DNA from: Acanthopleura granulata
Lineage: Eukaryota; Mollusca; Polyplacophora; Chitonida; Chitonidae
DNA: 64,000 nucleotides
Direction of reading: 5' to 3'
NCBI GenBank assembly: GCA_016165875.1
Contig: JABBOT010000001.1
Location: 14,700,330 to 14,764,329, forward strand
Part shown: one piece after another, positions 1 through 10,700 of the stretch
Numbering within the stretch: position 1 is the stretch's first letter
Layout: each line of letters begins with the position of its first letter
Program-made: the position numbers and the translations under genes
The notes under the pieces: generated by a model
Seen by the model: only the letters and a program-made list of their open reading frames with translations
Database searches by the model: none
Told to the model about the DNA's origin: nothing

Positions 1-8
1 ATGCCTAC

Positions 9-1327
9 CTTTTCTTTCTCAAAAAAGTTTTTGTATCCGCCATGGAGTAAGTAAATCTCAGGAAAATACAACTGCGGATATCGATCCTTGTTCATCTCCC
101 TGTCTTGGCTCCTTAAAAATCGACACCTGGAACGAAAAGTCACATTTCTGTAGGGCGGCCTTTAATGGAGTTACGAATGGCGCGAAACATTTGGCGTTAC
201 ACTTAATTATAAGTCAATACGTGATGTGCTTAAAATCCACATGACTGGACTTACATTTTTGGACCTCTTTCTGATGAAAATTCACAATGAAATATCAGAA
301 TGGTTCTTTTCGTTCCCAAATTCTTGGGAATGACTGGTTTGGAAATCAGGTTTTCCACGATGCTATCTTTGGTGTAGTAGTTGACGGCTCCTTTGATGTG
401 GCCGCCTTCAAACTCATAGGGATATCTACAGTCGACAATGAGGAATTCTCCTACTACGTCGTCAAAGTGGTGGTTCTGAAGCCGGGCTAAAGTTTCCGGC
501 GTGATGGACTTGAGATCTTGATGCTTGCCAGGAACAGTGGGCAGACAGCACGCCAGACTGCCGTCACTGATCAGGTCTGGATTTTCCGACACTGTCCAGA
601 AGAAAAGAGCATACACCCGTTTAAATATACTGCTTTGGTAATCATTCAGATGATCAATACCCCAGTGGCAATGATATTTTAGAAAAACAAAAACATTGTG
701 AAAAATCAGATGGCATAATTACCTCTGTCTAGAGCAGTTTTAATTTCATGTTCCCAGTGGAAATTTGACAGTGTGAGTGGAGATTTGCTTGGCGCCGTCA
801 AGCCGTCGGGTTTCTTTCTCTTCTGTACAGGTGAATCATCTTCGTCGCTTTCCGAACGACTTCGCTTTCGGCTGCTTAGGCACTCGCTTTTCACAACTTG
901 GGGCATCTGTAGTGTAAAAATGTTATCATTTTTCTTTACATTGTCGTGGCAAGTCATGCACTGACTACAATTCTCCATAATTCGTTGAGGAAGAATGCAG
1001 GTATTGATAACTTGAAATTAATGATGTGATAAAATGACTGGAAAACGAGATAAAGAGAATAGGGGATTTTACCTCACTAAACTGTGCAAAAGGTCTGCTA
1101 AGAAGGGAAAAGGAACAGTCGCCGTTGGTAAAGCTTTCCTCAAGGCCTATTCCACTATCCCTGGAATCTTCTTCTTCCATCACAAAGGAGGAGTTCCCCT
1201 TGCCTAGAAAATAATCCATCATCGGAGAGAAAATGTTGCTTTGGCCTGCATCATACGATTGCTTGACTGGGCTGTGGAAATCCAAGGAATTGTCCTCAAA
1301 CAGCTTCTTAGCCAGTGAAGATGCCAT
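9..1327 (-). CDS. CDC25: CDC25-type dual-specificity phosphatase, 5' portion (3' end outside window)
   Basis: M-phase inducer phosphatase, which removes inhibitory phosphates from cyclin-dependent kinases. Coding exons on the minus strand: 1327-1073 (85 aa, starts [10 protein letters not shown]), 906-723, 591-255, 126-9. Every junction has GT/AG and phases close (0, 1, 2, 0); the next donor is at 8-7, so the gene continues off the left edge. 298 aa are visible. The N-terminal part is regulatory: acidic [12 protein letters not shown], then a basic bipartite NLS-like stretch (RKRSRS..QKRKK) around a DDSPVQK proline-directed site. The rhodanese-like catalytic domain follows: [26 protein letters not shown], and the CX5R loop HCEFSSER, with the catalytic Cys present. 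The exon at 126-9 adds [10 protein letters not shown] and [11 protein letters not shown], typical of the family. The vertebrate A/B/C paralogue cannot be assigned; invertebrates usually have one or two. A non-coding first exon may lie above 1327. Confidence 0.93.
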
Positions 1328-4300
1328 GACAGGTATTTGTTTCTTTGAAAGGTAGCTTCAGTAAATGCTGAGATACATCTTGAGTCCATTGCCTTGAGAT
1401 ATATATATATATATATGTTGTGGGCGAAAAGTTCCCCGTAGATAAACCTGGTTGGATATCTGTGGCATTGGCCAATGAAATCTCATGCCATCTCCAGATT
1501 GTTTGAAAGAGACAGTCTGTAGAAGTATGAGTTAATCTGTGAGCTCTAATCACTTTCCCTTAATCTCGTTCGGCAGTGGGATTAGCGCTGATGTTCTTTA
1601 CTCGGCTCCCGGATTCACTCTATCTCGCCTGTGTGGATATCTGTAGTTGGTGTGGATGATACTATGTAAACAAAGGGCTGGCGGCCGTGACAAGTCATCA
1701 TTGTCAGCTTCTTTACAAACGGAAAAAAGGAAGAAGGTTCTTTCAACTCTTGCACACGCAAAGGGTTTTGTGAAAGGCACTCACCGTCAACACAAGACTC
1801 ACCTTTCAGAAAGGTAACACTGTTCAGGGTTTAATAATTGAATATTATCACTTTGGTAAAACTTAATATTCCATTTCCCCGAACATTTACAGCCAGACAT
1901 GTCAATTTCTTAAAAAGGCTGACTTAAAAAGAGGCCTTTCAATGAGTTACTTTGACACTCTCATTACGCCCATTGCCTAGTCGCTCTGATACACGTACAC
2001 CAAAACAGTGGGAGGCAACTGACTTTTTGCCAGGATTAAGGAGAGTGTGGAGATGTGTGCAAGGGATTCTGCTGCATATAGTTATTTTATTTCTTATTTT
2101 ACAGTCTCAAAAACCCCAACTTCCAAATCAGCTTCGTCAGGTGTGGATACTGAGCACAACAACAACACCTGTGGTACTGGCCCTGACTGGGAGAACTTTA
2201 CAAAACATGCCAGTTGATTTTAATCGCAGATGCCGTCGACAACTGATTGAGTGAGCGCTTACATGGGGTTTAATGTGGCACTTAAGAATGTTTCGGTCAT
2301 ATGTGGTCGATGGCGATAACTGGGTTATCGAAATTTAATCGACTGCGCTCTATTAGATAAAATATCTTTTTGGAGAAAAGTTCCCCTGGAAAACCCCATG
2401 AAAATTCATTACAACCCCGAATTGTTTGAAACAGACCCTCTTTTGAAATATTAGTTAATCTTGAACTCTAATTAGTTTCTAATAATCCCCATGGACAACA
2501 GGATTAACCCTCATGCTTTTATATTCACCTGCTGTATATGTGATTGGTCTTCAGGTGTAGCAATTTAAATAAAGTATATAATAAAAGAGACCTTTGTTGC
2601 TGGCAGAAGTTGTGATTATAGAATAACTATTACTTGGGTTTGCAGGAAGATTTACAAGAAAACATTTTATTGACATTGATAATTATTTATTAAGTGAATA
2701 GAACCTGTTCTGCCGGTGGCATATTCATTCTTTAAACAAAGAAAAGAAAATGTGCTTCTTACACCATATATGAAATAATATAACCAGTGTAATATTTGAG
2801 ATTTAGAGAACTACGCCTTTTTGGATAGAATTATGTCAGACTGGTTGAAAATTGCTTTCGGACCATAGGTGAAACGCATACTTTAATTTAACTCACAGAA
2901 TGTATGAGAATTTAACAAAGGTTTTGTTTTGGATGATGGAGGGCGGCAAGATGTGGTTCGGCGATTAGACTGCAGTAAACAGTTATTAAATATCAGTTTA
3001 TGTTTCTCGAGTTTGCTAACGTCACAATTTGTTGAAATTTCACATGTATCTCAAATGCGCTGATTATCTTTGGAGCGATTGATTGGATTATTTGCTGTAG
3101 GCCCTATTGTTCCAGTTCTTGACATGCCATTTGACCGCTAATACAGATCCAGGTATGGCAATGCATAGCGTCTTGATTTTCCCCACTTTTTGAACATATC
3201 TTGCATGATAGGTCTACCGCTTAACCAAAGGTTTTGATCGGTGATGGGTGTGTCATTATGCTCCTGTATGGGATATAAGCAATCATCATGGAAAAATCTG
3301 GCCATTGTATTCTTCCATCGCCTATTCTGTGTATTCATTTCACTTCCTAACTACCCACCTCGTCCATACACAAATACATTTCTCTGTCCACTATAAAATT
3401 TATGTAATATGATTTACTTTTCGGGCATTATATACATGCATGTGAGTTTGTTGGCACCGTACATTGATTTAGCCTTACAGGATATGAAAATACACGGTTT
3501 ACGGTATCAGTATTGGGTCAGTATACGCCGATTCTGTTATATTTGCGTATCTTACGCTTTAATAATCCTAAACCTAATTCTTCAGGTGTTAATTAAGTTT
3601 ACATAAACTTAGCGGATTATTAATCGCATGTTCGATATTGCATGGGGCGATGCACTTGTATAACGGATCGATGCACCTATCGGATTATCGGCAGATGCTG
3701 AATTGATTACAGCCCTGGCCCGAGAATTAAAACAAAAAACTTCGCATGGTGTGGCGAGTTGTCACAGTAGAGTAGCTTTAATTACTGATTTTACAGACTT
3801 TATGAAACAATATAGCATGCAGATTTTCACCAAAAAGGAAATAAGTGGCGACTAGAGATGTGAAAATAAATTAAAAACAAGAAGGAAAAAAAAAAAAACA
3901 TTGATAGGTGTACGTAGATCTGTGAAGTATATTGAAGGCAGTCCTGTCATATTCATGAATATATGTCTGTATATATGGGTTGAGATGACACATGAACGCC
4001 AAACCCACGTTACTTTGTGCATTTAATTGGTTTGTTACTGTTTTACATGATTTTAGCCCTGCTGTATACAATGCATTTAGTTAGCCTATTTATTTTACTA
4101 ACTACACTGCAGGCCTACTCCCCAAGATCACGATCGAAGCTGTCTAAGTTTTAGCTTGTGGAGTTTATCCGAAACTCATTCTACATGATATATGAACACC
4201 AAATTTCGGATTCATGAATGTATAAGACAAACTATTTAAATCGAAATTCTTAAAGTGAGTCACGATTTTTGCGCGATAAACTGACTTACGACGGCGGGTA

Positions 4301-4768
4301 GGTTTTTCGGAGTGGAAGAAATGACTTGGGTCTTTTTGGTATCAATAAGTCGGTATGTGCGTTAGGTGTGGTTTATTTGCCGACACAAGTCCTCAATAAT
4401 AAGATTGACATTATAATCATGAATCAGACTGTAACTCTAGCGGCACTTACTGGACGCCGCTCGAAGTAGCGAGAGGTAATTAGTCTTCACTATGTAGGCC
4501 TGTGCGAATAAATCGTGCGTGCTAGCAGTGTGGTCTTGCGTACCATTACATAAACATACATGTTTTCCTACATCACTACAGCTTGGGGAAGTACATTTTC
4601 TAAAATACGTCCATTGTTATAATCTAAATCAAACGCTCATCTGAAATACAGCAACACTGGATAGGGGAGACAACTTTTGCAACATGAAAACGAAATATGC
4701 GTACATATTATGTCCCCTTTTAAAAACACTCTTTTACGAAGGAGTTAGTTTCGCCACAAACGTCAAGC
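1328..4768. other. Divergent intergenic spacer between CDC25 and GLRX3
   Basis: Contains both promoters and no recognisable gene. The open frame at 1952-2254 (100 aa) resembles nothing I know. A palindromic double CCAAT box (attggccaat, 1467-1476) lies about 140 bp upstream of the CDC25 start, a site type bound by NF-Y in cell-cycle promoters. Two diverged copies of one repeat sit at about 1428-1605 and 2370-2525, sharing gaaaagttcccc, attgtttgaaa and ggattaa blocks. A short (TA)n run is at 1400-1415. The rest (2600-4700) is AT-rich with nothing I recognise. Confidence 0.6.
1428..2525. repeat. Two diverged copies of an unnamed dispersed repeat
   Basis: Segments at about 1428-1605 and 2370-2525 share, in the same order, gaaaagttcccc, attgtttgaaa, agttaatct, ctctaat and gggattaa/aggattaa followed by tgatgcttt-like ends. 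This is a moderately diverged dispersed repeat of about 160-180 bp. I see no terminal inverted repeats or tRNA boxes, so the class is unknown. The first copy carries the CCAAT palindrome near CDC25. Confidence 0.45.
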
Positions 4769-7700
4769 ATGGCTAACAGTCAAAGTGTCGTGGAAGTGAA
4801 AACGATTGAGCAATTTGACAAGTTACTCGAGGAGAATGGAGGGTAAGAGAAGTTAATGTTACCTGTTTCATCTGTCCGTTGCTCAGGTTTCATCAAAGAA
4901 GAATCATTTTACCCTGTAAATAGTTAAAAACCAAAACTTTAATTTTTGTCGTTGTTGTTATGTTCAAAGTTCAAATCACATGATTTGTTATCCGTGCGCG
5001 AAAAAAAAAAAAGAAAATGTGGCAGTAGTTAGGATGAGGGTGATATCACGTGGTAGGGTGACGTCAATTCATTGAAAATGTCCTTTTCTCAATGAACATC
5101 GGAAAAGTGGGTCAGCGACGAACAATAGCTAAACCTATTACAAACTTACAAATCCCGAAAATGTATATACAATTTTGTAGACTGGCAGGTTTAAAATTCC
5201 TCTTATTCCACAGTTTTTCACATATATTTTCAGACTGCTGGTTATCCATTTTGCTGCAGCCTGGGCGCCACAGTGTAAACAGATGAATGATGTTATGACA
5301 GAACTTTCTAAAGATTCACCCTCTACTACGTTTGTTTCGGTGAGGCTTTGATGACTGAATGAAGCTTCAGATAGCAAGCCGCTTCATTATATCGATGTGG
5401 GCTGAAACCCACATGCACACCTACCAAGCGTTGTTGTTGATAGACACACAAACAAACGAGCTATGCCTATCTTTTAACATTAGAGTGAGCACATGGTGCT
5501 AGCTTTTCACTATTCTTCGATCTGTTTACTCCAGGTTACCATTCTTCTTGCACATATGTTTATGGAAAAGCTGATGTTTTATAGAAAACCAGAGTTTGGC
5601 GTAAACAACTTGACCAGCAGCAGTGTTCCTGTTCTAATGTTAAGAGATAGGCTGGGCCATTTTGTTGATGTGCCATTTTGAAAACGAGGCTTTCGTATCC
5701 AGGCAATCGAGCAGCCTGCCAACTATGCTCCAGATGCTGAGGTGGCTTATTCCTTCTTTTTGTCCTAAGTTTGGTGTGACCCGACTAATCAGCTTGGGAT
5801 TTGAAACAGTGGTCTCAGGGTTTTGAGTTCACGCCTTTACCACTAGACTCTACCCAGAAGTAGACATCCACATGACTTTCCAGGAACGTTGAACATACAC
5901 AGAACCCTGGAAAGCTTTGCGGCCTGCTAAATGAGCCACCACAACTACCCTGCTCGCAGCGCCAAGAGTTACCGGGCTAACCAGCTGGGGATTTGAACCA
6001 GCGATCTCAGGGGTTTGAGTCCACAACTCTGCTACTACACTAAGGGAAATTTCCCTCCAGCCCAAGAGTAGATAACGCTTATATATCACCCTGTTACATT
6101 CACTCTATACTTCCCTTATGAAGAATGTAAGTTGTAGCTATATAAACATAGCGTGTGCTGGTGGAAGCAGGGCATATTGTGCAAGCAGATTGAAACAAAA
6201 GCAGCATGACTCGCCAGGGTTCCAGGGCTAACCCAAATTGTGCAAGTAAATGTGTTATGTCAGTGACAACCTGAGATACAGATTCCCCCTACATCCTACC
6301 CCAACCTTCCATTGCTTTGGTGAGGGTGGTGTATGTGTGGGAAGGGGGATCACTTTTGTAAAGTTGGCCTTACACAAACTTCGCCGAAAATAACTTGCTT
6401 TTGGAACAAAAAAAAAAAAAAAAAAATATTATTCATCAGTACAACATAACATCTTTGCTTAAAGCACTCTGATTTCTGCCATCCATAAAACTGAAGGTGT
6501 GTCATAAATGAAATATTCTTGAAACCCCAATAAATCATTAGGAATAACATACCTAACAGAATTAATGGATTGGTGAATTGTATTCATAAGAATTATTGTT
6601 TAGGGTGTACTGTATGATAATAGTGTTGAAACCTGAAAGCTAGATTTGACAGTTAAAATTACACCTCAGAATTCATGGCATGTTGAAATTCCCTCTCAGA
6701 ATTCATGGCATGTTGACATTCCCCCTCAGAATTCATGGCATGTTGACATTCCCCCTCAGAATTCATGGCATGTTGAAATTTCCCCTCAGAATTCATGGCT
6801 TGTTGAAATTCCCCCTCAGAATTCATGGCTTGTTGAAATTCCCCCTCAGAATTCATGGCTTGTTGTGTGGATATTTATTTACTACAAAGTTCTGAGGTAC
6901 ATGTCAACAGAACCACATTTATTGATGTTAAAAAAAATAAGTAAAAACATCCGAGGAAAATGTCCTTTCTGATTCATAATGTAATAATAATTTCCTTCCT
7001 GATTCATAATGTAATAATAATTTCCTTGTTGATGAACAGGTGGAAGCAGAGTCCCTTCCAGAATTGTCCATGAAATATGAAATAGCTGCTGTGCCAACAT
7101 TTATATTTTTAAGGGTGAGTGATAAGGTAACATATGCTGTTAAGACAGATGTGAAAATAGGATATGTAAACCAGTGCTGTCTTTCTACCCAATATATAAT
7201 AGTTGTTGACTAAACAAGTAAAGTAACTGGCCTAGAAATCGCCAGCACTACTGTTTTCCTGAAGAACAGTAAAATTTGGGGATTTTTCTATGTGAAAGTT
7301 GGAATTGTGGGAAAAATCTACCGAAATTAAAGGTTCGAGATTCTATTTTACCAAGTTTTTATCAGTGTTGGTGTCTCAGGATAGTTTTCATCTTCATAGT
7401 ATCCTTGTTTATTCATTGCATGCCTCATCAGCGAAGGCATTGCAACCTGTACAGATGAAACACAGTTTTGCTGTATTAGTTACATGATAATAAGTGGCAG
7501 ACAGGAACATTGTGACGCACGATTCAAGACAGACTGAGTTGATGTTCTGTAGAAGCATTTCTATTGTGAATAGGTTTCTGTGTTCAGATTTTTTTTAAAA
7601 AATTTTCTTTGCTTAATCATGATGTTATTAAACTCATTGTTTGAAGAAAAAGGATAAAGTTGACCGCCTTGATGGAGCGAATGCTGCTGATTTAACAAAG

Positions 7701-10700
7701 AAGGTGAAGCTACTTGCCACAGGAACCGACTCTGCACCAAAGCCACCCAAACCCCCCAAAGAGGTGAGTCTTACTTCAGCCAGCACCAGAACCATCCAAA
7801 CCTCCAAAGAGTTGAGTCTCACTGCAGCCAGCTACAGAGCCACCCAAACCCCAAAGAGGTGAGTCTTACTGCAGCCAGCTACAGAGCCACCCAAACCCCA
7901 AAGAGGTGAGTCTTACTGCAGCCAGCTACAGAGCCACCCAAACCCCAAAGAGGTGAGTCTTACTGCAGCCAGCTACAGAGCCACCCAAACCCCAAAGAGG
8001 TGAGTCTTACTGCACTCTGCAGCAAAGCCACCTTCCCCACAGAGGTGAGTCTTACTGCAGTCTGTACCAGAGCCACCCCAACCCCTCCCCGCCCCAAAGA
8101 GATGAGTCTTACTGCAGTCAGGACCAGAACCACCCAAACCCTCCAAAAAGGTAAATCTTACTGCAGCCATCACCAGTGCCATCCAAAACTCACAATGATG
8201 TGAGTCTTACTGCAGCCATCACCAGTGCCACCCAAACTCCCTAAAAAGGTGTCTTACTGCACTCTGCACAAGAGCCACCCAAGCCCTCAAAGAGATGAGC
8301 CTTTCTGCACCCAACACCAAACCAGCCAAAGCCCTAAGTGGGGTGAGTTTAAGCGCAATCTGCACCACATCCCCACCCCCACCCAAAGAGGTTAGTCTGA
8401 GAAGAGTCAGTGTTAGAAGCACCCAATCCCTGAAAGAGGAAAGTCTTATCATAATCAAGCATTACCATAAAAGGGAGAAGGGCAATGCGAAATTCAGGTA
8501 GAAGCATTCGTATGTAAGCCGAAAGAATCTCAAGTGTTGGCTGTCGGAACCTGGGGCTGTGCCAGTGCCTGATATGTCCTAGTAGCATCCATCCCATTTG
8601 TCAGACCATGATCTACCTCTTTACATTATGATGATTCCGACATATGAACACTGCCATTCACAGACTGTTTTCATGGCACTAGTGCTTGTAACTTCAGCAT
8701 AATCATTCGTTTCATTTTCTTTAATGTTTTATTTTCTCCATGCATTTACCTTTATACTGGTTTGGCAGGGAAGAAGGTAGTGGGTGCCAAACACCAGCTG
8801 CATAGAAAGATAGTAATGCTAAAAATGATTTACAATCATATGCTCCAATGTCTTTGTATGTTCCCAGGATTTGAATGTCCGATTGAAAAAGTTAATCAAT
8901 GCTGCGCCAGTGATTCTGTTCATGAAAGGAACTCCAGAAGAGCCCAGGTGTGGTGAGTGACATGAACAGGTTTTTGTGAGATGGTTGAAATAAGTCCTTA
9001 GTATCCTATGCTATATGTATTATCTTTTCAGTGTTTTGAAACTGTTTTGAGAAATAAACACTTTGAAAAGTACACAGTTCTACCAGCAATAACTTCTTTA
9101 CTGTTTGTTTTCAAAGCTTTGCAACATGAGCCTGGTTAAATTCATGAGATGTTTTGTATTAGTACATGTGTATGAATATGAGGATGGCGTTGATAGCCAA
9201 CGGACAATTCAGTATTCTCATCTTGGTAAATCTATAAACCTTAAAAAACTCTATCCCCTCGTTCGTTTGATGACGGTCTTTATCTTTCCTTCAGGTTTTA
9301 GTAAGCAAGCCATCAAAATCTTGAACGACAATAAAATTCAGTACAGCACCTTCAATATTCTCACAGATGAGGAGGTTCGACAGGGTGAGTATTTCAGTTT
9401 ACTCTTCACTCATCATACTTGTATTGCATGTTGATCCTGAAGGCAACATCAATTTGACACAAAAGCACTTTTGTGTTTAAATTTGTGTTGTGATGCTGAT
9501 GAAGGTAGCATTTGTCATTTTCTAAATTTCTGTTTTCTTTTTAGTGTCAGATGGGAAGTTCTTGACCTGTAAGATTGCATGTTTGAAAGCAGCTCTTGCT
9601 TGATTGTGTGAATCTTTGTAATAAGAGAGCTAAGCAGGCTCAGTAACCAGGCTCATGAGCTGGCTGCAAGTTATCTTGCCAAGTTGACTGTGCCCTTAAT
9701 GAATTTAATGAATCCTCAATCATATGTTCACAGAAAAATAAAATGTTCCATGTAAATAAGGCCTTCCTTCAGAAATTCATTGTTGGGTGTAACCGAACAC
9801 TATCTGAAATAATGAAGTAGCTTGAAACAGAATTTTGTTTTGAATTGGCCTGTTAAAAGGGTAGGGATTTTAAAGACATTCAAATAGTAGGGGGTGGGGG
9901 ATTCTGTCCAAAGTTGAATAACTGTTGGGCCAGGAAGATTACATCTAACAAGCATATTTTCAGTGATTGCCTAAGGGTGATTTCAATGATGGGTTAACGG
10001 TGATTGTGTTGAGGATCTCCTATTATATACACATGAAGGTACTACATATATATGAAGCCTTTATTGCAACACTGTCACAGGCTTGAAAACATTTTCTGAC
10101 TGGCCGACGTACCCACAGCTGTACCACAATGGAGAGTTGCTGGGCGGTCTGGACATTTTGAAGGAGATGGTGGAGAATAGAGACTTGGACACGCTGCCAA
10201 AGGAGCAAGACCTAGATGCCAGGTAAAGCAAAGTTCAGGTAAATAAATAAGTAAATCTAGGTGAGCATGGTGATAAAACAACATCTAGGTAAGTAAATAG
10301 ATAAATAAATAAATAAGTAAATGTGGACACCAGATGACCATGGTGAATACATTCAAATAAATAAATAAATAAATGAAGAAATACACCTTGACTCCAGATA
10401 ATGGTGTAAAACCTCGAAAGGGTTAACTGAAAAAGTTGATTAGTGTTTAGCAGTAGTATTCAAGGACATTTATATGGTGACAGTGAGACTAATACATGTG
10501 CTTGTACATGCATACAGTACTTGTAGGAAATTGAATCTGGATGTAAATCACTACACCTGGTCAGGTAACTGAAAGAATCCCTGCAAACCTCTGCAACTGA
10601 TACGGTAATGAAACAGATAAAAGAGGCTTTATAGTTAGAAACCTGTGGATGACTGTGGCTTTCTCCCAGGCTCTGTCTGGTTTACTCCCACCATAATGCT

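Noticed and set aside
1952..2254. 100-codon open frame in the CDC25-GLRX3 spacer
   Set aside because: No recognised family, no splice support, and composition not different from surrounding DNA.
5940..6062. A functional tRNA gene on the minus strand
   Set aside because: Only A- and B-box-like segments are present; no convincing acceptor stem or anticodon arm, and a second similar head follows, so a SINE is more likely.
6660..6866. CRISPR-like regular spacing of repeats
   Set aside because: Units are contiguous without unique spacers and the genome is eukaryotic; it is a minisatellite.
7764..7862. GLRX3 exon 4 extending to the TGA at 7860-7862
   Set aside because: The homologous protein continues from KE into DLNVRLKK via the donor at 7763/7764 and the acceptor at 8867; kept only as a possible minor isoform.
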